Below are positions 38,401 to 49,882 of a DNA stretch of 64,000 nucleotides, piece by piece. A program made the translations under genes and the position numbers. This stretch comes from Rallus limicola (Eukaryota; Chordata; Aves; Gruiformes; Rallidae), in the NCBI GenBank assembly GCA_022605955.1, contig JAKCOZ010000229.1:124001-188000 (forward strand), read 5' to 3'. The notes under the pieces were generated by a model. It ran no database searches, was not told the origin of the DNA, and was given only the letters and a program-made list of their open reading frames with translations. Numbering within the stretch: position 1 is the stretch's first letter; every line of letters starts with the position of its first letter.

Positions 38401-40395
38401 GGTTTCAGACAAGCTATGCCTTTCAGTCCTAGCTTCTTTACTTTGGGAGTTATTGCTGGACGTTTAGCATGTTTTGAACTGCAGTCTGCTAGGGCCGAGA
38501 AAAGCACCGTAGGAGCTTCCAGGCATGTTCCCTCTTTCCAGGCAAAGGAAAAGGCTGAGAGCCAAAGTGACAGGGTCTGCTTGTGTGTCCTGTTAGGAGG
38601 TTTCAGACAAGCTATGCCTTTCATGCCTAGCTTCTTTACTTTGGGAGTTATTGCTGGACGTTTAGCATGTTTTGAACTGCAGTCTGCTAGGGCCGAGAAA
38701 AGCACCGTAGGAGGTTCCAGGCATGTTCCCTCTTTCCAGGCAAAGGAAAAGGCTGAGAGCCAAAGTGACAGGGTCTGCTTGTGTGTCCTGTTAGGAGGTT
38801 TCAGACAAGCTATGCCTTTCATGCCTAGCTTCTTTACTTTGGGAGTTATTGCTGGACGTTTAGCATGTTTTGAACTGCAGTCTGCTAGGGCCGAGAAAAG
38901 CACCGTAGGAGGTTCCAGGCATGTTCCCTCTTTCCAGGCAAAGGAAAAGGCTGAGAGCCAAAGTGACAGGGTCTGCTTGTGTGTCCTGTTAGGAGGTTTC
39001 AGACAAGCTATGCCTTTCAGTCCTAGCTTCTTTACTTTGGGAGTTATTGCTGGACGTTTAGCATGTTTTGAACTGCAGTCTGCTAGGGCCGAGAAAAGCA
39101 CCGTAGGAGGTAGCAGGTATGTTCCTTCTTTCCAGGCAAAGGAAAAGGCTGAGAGCCAAAGTGACAGGGTCTGCTTGTGTGTCCTGTTAGGAGGTTTCAG
39201 ACAAGCTATGCCTTTCAGTCCTAGCTTCTTTATTTTGGGAGTTATTGCTGGACGTTTAGCATGTTTTGAACTGCAGTTTGCTAGGGCCGAGAAAAGCACC
39301 GTAGGAGGTTCCAGGCATGTTCCCTATTTCCAGGCAAAGGAAAAGGCTGAGAGCCAAAGTGACTGGGTCTGCTTGTGTTTCCTGTTAGGAGGTTTCAGAC
39401 AAGCTATGCCTTTCAGTCCTAGCTTCTTTACTTTGGGAGTTATTGTTGGACGTTTAGCATGTTTTGAACTGCAGTCTGCTAGGGCCGAGAAAAGCACCGT
39501 AGGAGCTTTCAGGCATGTTCCCTCTTTCCAGGCAAAGGAAAAGGCTGAGAGCCAAAGTGACAGGGTCTGCTTGTGTGTCCTGTTAGGAGGTTTCAGACAA
39601 GCTATGCCTTTCAGTCCTAGCTTCTTTACTTTGGGAGTTATTGCTGGACGTTTAGCATGTTTTGAACTGCAGTCTGCTAGGGCCGAGAAAAGCACCGTAG
39701 GAGCTTCCAGGCATGTTCCTTCTTTCCAGGCAAAGGAAAAGGCTGAGAGCCAAAGTGACAGGGTCTGCTTGTGTGTCCTGTTAGGAGGTTTCAGACAAGC
39801 TATGCCTTTCAGTCCTAGCTTCTTTATTTTGGGAGTTATTGCTGGACGTTTAGCATGTTTTGAACTGCAGTTTGCTAGGGCCGAGAAAAGCACCGTAGGA
39901 GGTTCCAGGCATGTTCCCTCTTTCCAGGCAAAGGAAAAGGCTGAGAGCCAAAGTGACTGGGTCTGCTTGTGTTTCCTGTTAGGAGGTTTCAGACAAGCTA
40001 TGCCTTTCAGTACTAGCTTCTTTACTTTGGGAGTTATTGTTGGACGTTTAGCATGTTTTGAACTGCAGTCTTCTAGGGCCGAGAAAAGCACTGTAGGAGG
40101 TAGCAGGTATGTTCCTTCTTTCCAGGCAAAGGAAAAGGCTGAGAGCCAAAGTGACAGGGTCTGCTTGTGTGTCCTGTTAGGAGGTTTCAGACAAGCTATG
40201 CCTTTCAGTCCTAGCTTCTTTACTTTGGGAGTTATTGCTGGACGTTTAGCATGTTTTGAACTGCAGTCTGCTAGGGCCGAGAAAAGCACCGTAGGAGCTT
40301 CCAGGCATGTTCCCTCTTTCCAGGCAAAGGAAAAGGCTGAGAGCCAAAGTGACAGGGTCTGCTTGTGTGTCCTGTTAGGAGGTTTCAGACAAGCT
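35446..40395 (+). repeat. Central HOR, copy 3
   Basis: catg (35446), S/Y, GTG (35842), LAS (37228), M/H, S/H, then S/Y, S/H and S/H, which change the register by three units. Next come S/A, M/H, M/H, S/Y with ccg (39010) and the heavily substituted block 39208-40197, ending in S/A (40198). It lies immediately left of the inversion: only two S/H units (40396, with cttttgg, and 40594) separate its end from the junction. Confidence 0.8.
39208..40197 (+). repeat. Heavily substituted five-monomer block, copy 2
   Basis: Same private changes as 33268-34257, exactly 5940 bp (30 monomers) later. Differences: unit 39604 is A-class where 33664 is H-class. Unit 39802 is S-class with tattttggg and gactgggtct, whereas its partner 33862 is M-class and lacks both. 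In copy 2 the units at 39208 and 39802 therefore resemble each other more closely than their partners do, which points to exchange within this copy after the HOR was duplicated. Confidence 0.85.
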
Positions 40396-40593
40396 ATGCC
40401 TTTCAGTCCTAGCTTCTTTACTTTTGGAGTTATTGCTGGACGTTTAGCATGTTTTGAACTGCAGTCTGCTAGGGCCGAGAAAAGCACCGTAGGAGGTTCC
40501 AGGCATGTTCCCTCTTTCCAGGCAAAGGAAAAGGCTGAGAGCCAAAGTGACAGGGTCTGCTTGTGTGTCCTGTTAGGAGGTTTCAGACAAGCT

Positions 40594-40971
40594 ATGCCTT
40601 TCAGTCCTAGCTTCTTTACTTTGGGAGTTATTGCTGGACGTTTAGCATGTTTTGAACTGCAGTCTGCTAGGGCCGAGAAAAGCACCGTAGGAGGTTCCAG
40701 GCATGTTCCCTCTTTCCAGGCAAAGGAAAAGGCTGAGAGCCAAAGTGACAGGGTCTGCTTGTGTGTCCTGTTAGGAGGTTTCAGACAAGCTATGCCTTTC
40801 ATACAAGCAGACCCTGTCACTCTGGCTCTCAGCCTTTTCCTTTGCCTGGAAAGAGGGAACATGCCTGGAACCTCCTACGGTGCTTTTCTCGGCCCTAGCA
40901 GACTGCAGTTCAAAACATGCTAAACGTCCAGCAATAACTCCCAAAGTAAAGAAGCTAGGACTGAAAGGCAT
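40594..40971. repeat. Inverted repeat flanking the junction (169-bp stem, 40-bp loop)
   Basis: The last full forward monomer (S/H class, 40594-40791) and the first reverse partial (S/H class, 40803-40971) are complementary over unit positions 1-169. The stem is 40594-40762 against 40803-40971, with 40763-40802 as a 40-bp loop. The stem has very few mismatches (the substitution at about 40821 is one). Because both arms stay in register, inverted complementarity continues outward for kilobases at satellite-level identity. A cruciform or fold-back is physically possible; that it forms in the cell is inference. Confidence 0.85.
40792..40830. other. Satellite inversion junction
   Basis: Forward sequence runs to unit position 11 of an M-class monomer (atgcctttcat, 40792-40802). 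It then joins directly to reverse-strand sequence starting at unit position 169 (acaagcagaccc from 40803). No filler DNA is present. The base before the reverse segment is t where the usual reverse unit has c. A reverse unit carrying the G>A variant seen at about 16606 (cttgtatg) would read cat at this place, so up to 3 bp of microhomology is possible. A private T>C change sits just inside the reverse side at about 40821 (cactctggc instead of cactttggc). Unit 12-198 of the last forward monomer and unit 170-198 of the first reverse monomer are missing. Confidence 0.93.
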
Positions 40972-41367
40972 AGCTTGTCTGAAACCTCCTAACAGGACAC
41001 ACAAGCAGACCCTGTCACTTTGGCTCTCAGCCTTTTCCTTTGCCTGGAAAGAGGGAACATGCCTGGAACCTCCTACGGTGCTTTTCTCGGCCCTAGCAGA
41101 CTGCAGTTCAAAACTTGCTAAACGTCCAGCAATAACTCCCAAAGTAAAGAAGCTAGGACTGAAAGGCATAGCTTGTCTGAAACCTCCTAACAGGACACAC
41201 AAGCAGACCCTGTCACTTTGGCTCTCAGCCTTTTCCTTTGCATGGAAAGAGGGAACATGCCTGGAACCTCCTACGGTGCTTTTCTCGGCCCTAGCAGACT
41301 GCAGTTCAAAACATGCTAAACGTCCAGCAATAACTCCCAAAGTAAAGAAGCTAGGACTGAAAGGCAT

Positions 41368-42555
41368 AGCTTGTCTGAAACCTCCTAACAGGACACACAA
41401 GCAGACCCTGTCACTTTGGCTCTCAGCCTTTTCCTTTGCCTGGAAAGAGGGAACATGCCTGGAAGCTCCTACGGTGATTTTCTCGGCCCTAGCAGACTGC
41501 AGTTCAAAACATGCTAAACGTCCAGCAATAACTCCCAAAGTAAAGAAGCTAGGACTGAAAGGCATAGCTTGTCTGAAACCTCCTAACAGGACACACAAGC
41601 AGACCCTGTCACTTTGGCTCTCAGCCTTTTCCTTTGCCTAGATAGAAGGAACATACCTGCTACCTCCTACAGTGCTTTTCTCGGCCCTAGCAGACTGCAG
41701 TTCAAAACATGCTAAACGTCCAGCAATAACTCCCAAAGTAAAGAAGCTAGGACTGAAAGGCATAGCTTGTCTGAAACCTCCTAACAGGACACACAAGCAG
41801 ACCCTGTCACTTTGGCTCTCAGCCTTTTCCTTTGCCTGGAAAGAGGGAACATGCCTGGAAGCTCCTACGGTGCTTTTCTCGGCCCTAGCAGACTGCAGTT
41901 CAAAACATGCTAAACGTCCAGCAATAACTCCCAAAGTAAAGAAGCTAGGCATGAAAGGCATAGCTTGTCTGAAACCTCCTAACAGGACACACAAGCAGAC
42001 CCTGTCACTTTGGCTCTCAGCCTTTTCCTTTGCCTGGAAAGAGGGAACATGCCTGGAACCTCCTACGGTGCTTTTCTCGGCCCTAGCAGACTGCAGTTCA
42101 AAACATGCTAAACGTCCAGCAATAACTCCCAAAGTAAAGAAGCTAGGACTGAAAGGCATAGCTTGTCTGAAACCTCCTAACAGGACACACAAGCAGACCC
42201 TGTCACTTTGGCTCTCAGCCTTTTCCTTTGCCTGGAAAGAGGGAACATGCCTGGAAGCTCCTACGGTGCTTTTCTCGGCCCTAGCAGACTGCAGTTCAAA
42301 ACATGCTAAACGCCTAGCAATAACTCCCAAAGTAAAGAAGCTAGGACTGAAAGGCATAGCTTGTCTGAAACCTCCTAACAGGACACACAAGCAGACCCTG
42401 TCACTTTGGCTCTCAGCCTTTATCTTTGCCTAGAAAGAAGGAACATACCTGCTACCTCCTACAGTGCTTTTCTCGGCCCTAGCAGACTGCAGTTCTAAAC
42501 ATGCTAAACGTCCAGCAATAACTCCCAAAGTAAAGAAGCTAGGCATGAAAGGCAT
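41368..42555 (-). repeat. 4-monomer periodicity next to the junction
   Basis: In this stretch two unusual Y-class reverse units (unit starts 41763 and 42555) both read cctaga on the plus strand (41637 and 42429) where other units have cctgga. They are 792 bp (four units) apart. Each is preceded on the plus-strand side by an A-class unit (41565 and 42357). Private changes include ggtgattttc (about 41475), gatagaagg (about 41641), acgcctagc (about 42312), ttatctttg (about 42420) and tgtcagaaac (about 42563). Confidence 0.65.
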
Positions 42556-42951
42556 AGCTTGTCAGAAACCTCCTAACAGGACACACAAGCAGACCCTGTC
42601 ACTTTGGCTCTCAGCCTTTTCCTTTGCCTGGAAAGAGGGAACATGCCTGGAACCTCCTACGGTGCTTTTCTCGGCCCTAGCAGACTGCAGTTCAAAACAT
42701 GCTAAACGTCCAGCAATAACTCCCAAAGTAAAGAAGCTAGGACTGAAAGGCATAGCTTGTCTGAAACCTCCTAACAGGACACACAAGCAGACCCTGTCAC
42801 TTTGGCTCTCAGCCTTTTCCTTTGCCTGGAAAGAAGGAACATACCTGCTACCTCCTACAGTGCTTTTCTCGGCCCTAGCAGACTGCAGTTCAAAACATGC
42901 TAAACGTCCAGCAATAACTCCCAAAGTAAAGAAGCTAGGCATGAAAGGCAT

Positions 42952-44931
42952 AGCTTGTCTGAAACCTCCTAACAGGACACACAAGCAGACCCTGTCACTT
43001 TGGCTCTCAGCCTTTTCCTTTGCCTGGAAAGAGGGAACATGCCTGGAACCTCCTACGGTGCTTTTCTCGGCCCTAGCAGACTGCAGTTCAAAACATGCTA
43101 AACGTCCAGCAATAACTCCCAAAGTAAAGAAGCTAGGACTGAAAGGCATAGCTTGTCTGAAACCTCCTAACAGGACACACAAGCAGACCCTGTCACTTTG
43201 GCTCTCAGCCTTTTCCTTTGCCTGGAAAGAGGGAACATGCCTGGAACCTCCTACGGTGCTTTTCTCGGCCCTAGCAGACTGCAGTTCAAAACATGCTAAA
43301 CGTCCAGCAATAACTCCCAAAGTAAAGAAGCTAGGACTGAAAGGCATAGCTTGTCTGAAACCTCCTAACAGGACACACAAGCAGACCCTGTCACTTTGGC
43401 TCTCAGCCTTTTCCTTTGCCTGGAAAGAAGGAACATACCTGCTACCTCCTACAGTGCTTTTCTCGGCCCTAGCAGACTGCAGTTCAAAACATGCTAAACG
43501 TCCAGCAATAACTGCTAAAGTAAAGAAGCTAGGCATGAAAGGCATAGCTTGTCTGAAACCTCCTAACAGGACACACAAGCAGACCCTGTCACTTTGGCTC
43601 TCAGCCTTTTCCTTTGCCTGGAAAGAGGGAACATGCCTGGAACCTCCTACGGTGCTTTTCTCGGCCCTAGCAGACTGCAGTTCAAAACATGCTAAACGTC
43701 CAGCAATAACTCCCAAAGTCAAGAAGCTAGGACTGAAAGGCATAGCTTGTCTGAAACCTCCTAACAGGACACACAAGCAGACCCTGTCACTTTGGCTCTC
43801 AGCCTTTTCCTTTGCCTGGAAAGAAGGAACATACCTGCTACCTCCTACAGTGCTTTTCTCGGCCCTAGCAGACTGCAGTTCAAAACATGCTAAACGTCCA
43901 GCAATAACTCCCAAAGTAAAGAAGCTAGGCATGAAAGGCATAGCTTGTCTGAAACCTCCTAACAGGACACACAAGCAGACCCTGTCACTTTGGCTCTCAG
44001 CCTTTTCCTTTGCCTGGAAAGAGGGAACATGCCTGGAACCTCCTACGGTGCTTTTCTCGGCCCTAGCAGACTGCAGTTCAAAACATGCTAAACGTCCAGC
44101 AATAACTCCCAAAGTAAAGAAGCTAGGCATGAAAGGCATAGCTTGTCTGAAACCTCCTAACAGGACACACAAGCAGACCCTGTCACTTTGGCTCTCAGCC
44201 TTTTCCTTTGCCTGGAAAGAGGGAACATGCCTGGAACCTCCTACGGTGCTTTTCTCGGCCCTAGCAGACTGCAGTTCAAAACTTGCTAAACGTCCAGCAA
44301 TAACTCCCAAAGTAAAGAAGCTAGGCATGAAAGGCATAGCTTGTCTGAAACCTCCTAACAGGACACACAAGCAGACCCTGTCACTTTGGCTCTCAGCCTT
44401 TTCCTTTGCCTGGAAAGAGGGAACATGCCTGGAACCTCCTACGGTGCTTTTCTCGGCCCTAGCAGACTGCAGTTCAAAACATGCTAAACGTCCAGCAATA
44501 ACTCCCAAAGTAAAGAAGCTAGGACTGAAAGGCATAGCTTGTCTGAAACCTCCTAACAGGACACACAAGCAGACCCTGTCACTTTGGCTCTCAGCCTTTT
44601 CCTTTGCCTGGAAAGAGGGAACATGCCTGGAACCTCCTACGGTGCTTTTCTCGGCCCTAGCAGACTGCAGTTCAAAACATGCTAAACGTCCAGCAATAAC
44701 TCCCAAAGTAAAGAAGCTAGGCATGAAAGGCATAGCTTGTCTGAAACCTCCTAACAGGACACACAAGCAGACCCTGTCACTTTGGCTCTCAGCCTTTTCC
44801 TTTGCCTGGAAAGAAGGAACATACCTGCTACCTCCTACAGTGCTTTTCTCGGCCCTAGCAGACTGCAGTTCAAAACATGCTAAACGTCCAGCAATAACTC
44901 CCAAAGTAAAGAAGCTAGGCATGAAAGGCAT
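42952..44931 (-). repeat. 11-monomer HOR, copy a (one unit short)
   Basis: Plus-strand order of unit classes: S/H, S/H, LAV/Y, S/H, M/Y, M/H, LAS/H, S/H, M/H, M/Y, ending at a ttata marker (accttataac, about 44945). It equals the 11-unit series at 44932-47109 apart from absence of the ninth S/Y unit. The fourth unit carries a private change aaagtcaag (about 43720). Confidence 0.8.
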
Positions 44932-47109
44932 AGCTTGTCTGAAACCTTATAACAGGACACACAAGCAGACCCTGTCACTTTGGCTCTCAGCCTTTTCCTT
45001 TGCCTGGAAAGAGGGAACATGCCTGGAACCTCCTACGGTGCTTTTCTCGGCCCTAGCAGACTGCAGTTCAAAACATGCTAAACGTCCAGCAATAACTCCC
45101 AAAGTAAAGAAGCTAGGACTGAAAGGCATAGCTTGTCTGAAACCTCCTAACAGGACACACAAGCAGACCCTGTCACTTTGGCTCTCAGCCTTTTCCTTTG
45201 CCTGGAAAGAGGGAACATGCCTGGAAGCTCCTACGGTGCTTTTCTCGGCCCTAGCAGACTGCAGTTCAAAACATGCTAAACATCCAGCAATAACTCCCAA
45301 AGTAAAGAAGCTAGGACTGAAAGGCATAGCTTGTCTGAAACCTCCTAACAGGACACACAAGCAGACCCTGTCACTTTGGCTCTCAGCCTTTTCCTTTGCC
45401 TGGAAAGAAGGAACATACCTGCTACCTCCTACAATGCTTTTCTCGGCCCTAGCAGACTGCAGTTCAAAACATGCTAAACGTCCAGCAATAACTGCTAAAG
45501 TAAAGAAGCTAGGCATGAAAGGCATAGCTTGTCTGAAACCTCCTAACAGGACACAAAAGCAGACCCTGTCACTTTGGCTCTCAGCCTTTTCCTTTGCCTG
45601 GAAAGAGGGAACATGCCTGGAACCTCCTACGGTGCTTTTCTCGGCCCTAGCAGACTGCAGTTCAAAACATGCTAAACGTCCAGCAATAACTCCCAAAGTA
45701 AAGAAGCTAGGACTGAAAGGCATAGCTTGTCTGAAACCTCCTAACAGGACACACAAGCAGACCCTGTCACTTTGGCTCTCAGCCTTTTCCTTTGCCTGGA
45801 AAGAAGGAACATACCTGCTACCTCCTACAGTGCTTTTCTCGGCCCTAGCAGACTGCAGTTCAAAACATGCTAAACGTCCAGCAATAACTCCCAAAGTAAA
45901 GAAGCTAGGCATGAAAGGCATAGCTTGTCTGAAACCTCCTAACAGGACACACAAGCAGACCCTGTCACTTTGGCTCTCAGCCTTTTCCTTTGCCTGGAAA
46001 GAGGGAACATGCCTGGAACCTCCTACGGTGCTTTTCTCGGCCCTAGCAGACTGCAGTTCAAAACATGCTAAACGTCCAGCAATAACTCCCAAAGTAAAGA
46101 AGCTAGGCATGAAAGGCATAGCTTGTCTGAAACCTCCTAACAGGACACACAAGCAGACCCTGTCACTTTGGCTCTCAGCCTTTTCCTTTGCCTGGAAAGA
46201 GGGAACATGCCTGGAACCTCCTACGGTGCTTTTCTCGGCCCTAGCAGACTGCAGTTCAAAACTTGCTAAACGTCCAGCAATAACTCCCAAAGTAAAGAAG
46301 CTAGGCATGAAAGGCATAGCTTGTCTGAAACCTCCTAACAGGACACACAAGCAGACCCTGTCACTTTGGCTCTCAGCCTTTTCCTTTGCCTGGAAAGAGG
46401 GAACATGCCTGGAACCTCCTACGGTGCTTTTCTCGGCCCTAGCAGACTGCAGTTCAAAACATGCTAAACGTCCAGCAATAACTCCCAAAGTAAAGAAGCT
46501 AGGACTGAAAGGCATAGCTTGTCTGAAACCTCCTAACAGGACACACAAGCAGACCCTGTCACTTTGGCTCTCAGCCTTTTCCTTTGCCTGGAAAGAAGGA
46601 ACATACCTGCTACCTCCTACAGTGCTTTTCTCGGCCCTAGCAGACTGCAGTTCAAAACATGCTAAACGTCCAGCAATAACTCCCAAAGTAAAGAAGCTAG
46701 GACTGAAAGGCATAGCTTGTCTGAAACCTCCTAACAGGACACACAAGCAGACCCTGTCACTTTGGCTCTCAGCCTTTTCCTTTGCCTGGAAAGAGGGAAC
46801 ATGCCTGGAACCTACTACGGTGCTTTTCTCGGCCCTAGCAGACTGCAGTTCAAAACATGCTAAACGTCCAGCAATAACTCCCAAAGTAAAGAAGCTAGGC
46901 ATGAAAGGCATAGCTTGTCTGAAACCTCCTAACAGGACACACAAGCAGACCCTGTCACTTTGGCTCTCAGCCTTTTCCTTTGCCTGGAAAGAAGGAACAT
47001 ACCTGCTACCTCCTACAGTGCTTTTCTCGGCCCTAGCAGACTGCAGTTCAAAACATGCTAAACGTCCAGCAATAACTCCCAAAGTAAAGAAGCTAGGCAT
47101 GAAAGGCAT
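44932..47109 (-). repeat. 11-monomer HOR, copy b (2178 bp)
   Basis: Order S/H, GCL/A, LAV/Y, S/H, M/Y, M/H, LAS/H, S/H, S/Y, M/H, M/Y, followed by ttata at about 47123. Private changes include tacaatgc (about 45431), cacaaaagc (about 45555) and cctactacgg (about 46811). The distance between the ttata markers bounding it is 2178 bp, exactly 11 units. Confidence 0.85.
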
Positions 47110-48298
47110 AGCTTGTCTGAAACCTTATAACAGGACACACAAGCAGACCCTGTCACTTTGGCTCTCAGCCTTTTCCTTTGCCTGGAAAGAGGGAACATGC
47201 CTGGAACCTCCTACGGTGCTTTTCTCGGCCCTAGCAGACTGCAGTTCAAAACATGCTAAACGTCCAGCAATAACTCCCAAAGTAAAGAAGCTAGGACTGA
47301 AAGGCATAGCTTGTCTGAAACCTCCTAACAGGACACACAAGCAGACCCTGTCACTTTGGCTCTCAGCCTTTTCCTTTGCCTGGAAAGAGGGAACATGCCT
47401 GGAACCTCCTACGGTGCTTTTCTCGGCCCTAGCAGACTGCAGTTCAAAACATGCTAAACATCCAGCAATAACTCCCAAAGTAAAGAAGCTAGGACTGAAA
47501 GGCATAGCTTGTCTGAAACCTCCTAACAGGACACACAAGCAGACCCTGTCACTTTGGCTCTCAGCCTTTTCCTTTGCCTGGAAAGAAGGAACATACCTGC
47601 TACCTCCTACAGTGCTTTTCTCGGCCCTAGCAGACTGCAGTTCAAAACATGCTAAACGTCCAGCAATAACTGCTAAAGTAAAGAAGCTAGGCATGAAAGG
47701 CATAGCTTGTCTGAAACCTCCTAACAGGACACACAAGCAGACCCTGTCACTTTGGCTCTCAGCCTTTTCCTTTGCCTGGAAAGAGGGAACATGCCTGGAA
47801 CCTCCTACGGTGCTTTTCTCGGCCCTAGCAGACTGCAGTTCAAAACATGCTAAACGTCCAGCAATAACTCCCAAAGTAAAGAAGCTAGGACTGAAAGGCA
47901 TAGCTTGTCTGAAACCTCCTAACAGGACACACAAGCAGACCCTGTCACTTTGGCTCTCAGCCTTTTCCTTTGCCTGGAAAGAAGGAACATACCTGCTACC
48001 CTCCTACAGTGCTTTTCTCGGCCCTAGCAGACTGCAGTTCAAAACATGCTAAACGTCCAGCAATAACTCCCAAAGTAAAGAAGCTAGGACTGAAAGGCAT
48101 AGCTTGTCTGAAACCTCCTAACAGGACACACAAGCAGACCCTGTCACTTTGGCTCTCAGCCTTTTCCTTTGCCTGGAAAGAGGGAACATGCCTGGAACCT
48201 CCTACGGTGCTTTTCTCGGCCCTAGCAGACTGCAGTTCAAAACATGCTAAACGTCCAGCAATAACTCCCAAAGTAAAGAAGCTAGGACTGAAAGTCAT
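47110..48298 (-). repeat. 6-monomer HOR between ttata markers
   Basis: Order S/H, GCL/H, LAV/Y, S/H, S/Y (with the 1-bp insertion), S/H with gaaagtcatag (about 48293), then ttata. Its last five units equal the last five of the 8-mer 48299-49882, including the private gtcatag change. The 8-mer therefore has two more units at its start. Confidence 0.8.
47902..48100 (-). repeat. Monomer with 1-bp insertion (199 bp)
   Basis: This is a reverse S/Y-class unit. At about 47995-48003 the plus strand reads gctaccctcc where other Y units have gctacctcc, so one C is added. It is the only length change seen in the reverse arm. Confidence 0.9.
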
Positions 48299-49882
48299 AG
48301 CTTGTCTGAAACCTTATAACAGGACACACAAGCAGACCCTGTCACTTTGGCTCTCAGCCTTTTCCTTTGCCTGGAAAGAGGGAACATGCCTGGAACCTCC
48401 TACGGTGCTTTTCTCGGCCCTAGCAGACTGCAGTTCAAAACTTGCTAAACGTCCAGCAATAACTCCCAAAGTAAAGAAGCTAGGACTGAAAGGCATAGCT
48501 TGTCTGAAACCTCCTAACAGGACACACAAGCAGACCCTGTCACTTTGGCTCTCAGCCTTTTCCTTTGCCTGGAAAGAGGGAACATGCCTGGAAGCTCCTA
48601 CGGTGCTTTTCTCGGCCCTAGCAGACTGCAGTTCAAAACATGCTAAACGTCCAGCAATAACTCCCAAAGTAAAGAAGCTAGGACTGAAAGGCATAGCTTG
48701 TCTGAAACCTCCTAACAGGACACACAAGCAGACCCTGTCACTTTGGCTCTCAGCCTTTTCCTTTGCCTGGAAAGAAGGAACATACCTGCTACCTCCTACA
48801 GTGCTTTTCTCGGCCCTAGCAGACTGCAGTTCAAAACATGCTAAACGTCCAGCAATAACTCCCAAAGTAAAGAAGCTAGGACTGAAAGGCATAGCTTGTC
48901 TGAAACCTCCTAACAGGACACACAAGCAGACCCTGTCACTTTGGCTCTCAGCCTTTTCCTTTGCCTGGAAAGAGGGAACATGCCTGGAACCTCCTACGGT
49001 GCTTTTCTCGGCCCTAGCAGACTGCAGTTCAAAACATGCTAAACATCCAGCAATAACTCCCAAAGTAAAGAAGCTAGGACTGAAAGGCATAGCTTGTCTG
49101 AAACCTCCTAACAGGACACACAAGCAGACCCTGTCACTTTGGCTCTCAGCCTTTTCCTTTGCCTGGAAAGAAGGAACATACCTGCTACCTCCTACAGTGC
49201 TTTTCTCGGCCCTAGCAGACTGCAGTTCAAAACATGCTAAACGTCCAGCAATAACTGCTAAAGTAAAGAAGCTAGGCATGAAAGGCATAGCTTGTCTGAA
49301 ACCTCCTAACAGGACACACAAGCAGACCCTGTCACTTTGGCTCTCAGCCTTTTCCTTTGCCTGGAAAGAGGGAACATGCCTGGAACCTCCTACGGTGCTT
49401 TTCTCGGCCCTAGCAGACTGCAGTTCAAAACATGCTAAACGTCCAGCAATAACTCCCAAAGTAAAGAAGCTAGGACTGAAAGGCATAGCTTGTCTGAAAC
49501 CTCCTAACAGGACACACAAGCAGACCCTGTCACTTTGGCTCTCAGCCTTTTCCTTTGCCTGGAAAGAAGGAACATACCTGCTACCTCCTACAGTGCTTTT
49601 CTCGGCCCTAGCAGACTGCAGTTCAAAACATGCTAAACGTCCAGCAATAACTCCCAAAGTAAAGAAGCTAGGACTGAAAGGCATAGCTTGTCTGAAACCT
49701 CCTAACAGGACACACAAGCAGACCCTGTCACTTTGGCTCTCAGCCTTTTCCTTTGCCTGGAAAGAGGGAACATGCCTGGAACCTCCTACGGTGCTTTTCT
49801 CGGCCCTAGCAGACTGCAGTTCAAAACATGCTAAACGTCCAGCAATAACTCCCAAAGTAAAGAAGCTAGGACTGAAAGTCAT
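48299..49882 (-). repeat. 8-monomer HOR between ttata markers (1584 bp)
   Basis: Order LAS/H, S/A, S/Y, GCL/H, LAV/Y, S/H, S/Y, S/H with gaaagtcatag (about 49877), then ttata at about 49896. The gtcatag-plus-ttata combination occurs twice in the window, 1584 bp apart, so this block and its left neighbour are recent duplicates. Confidence 0.8.

Larger units (their letters stand above)
1..40802 (+). repeat. 198-bp satellite array, forward orientation
   Basis: The motif atgcctttc recurs every 198 bp from 7 to 40792, giving 206 complete monomers plus a 6-bp left remnant and an 11-bp remnant at the inversion. Phase slips only three times: a 1-bp loss near 2085, a 3-bp loss near 13249 and a 1-bp gain near 18136. 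Monomers fall into a few classes set by site A (S, M, rare R) and site B (H, Y, A), and most differ by about 7 bases or fewer. No foreign sequence interrupts the array. Known biology: long homogeneous arrays of nucleosome-length units are typical of centromeric or pericentromeric heterochromatin in eukaryotes. Assignment to a centromere is inference, since nothing here shows kinetochore binding. The family is not recognised. Confidence 0.97.

Noticed and set aside
40594..40971. Terminal inverted repeats of a transposon at the junction
   Set aside because: The inverted sequence is simply the satellite unit on both strands. There is no target-site duplication, transposase or non-satellite interior.
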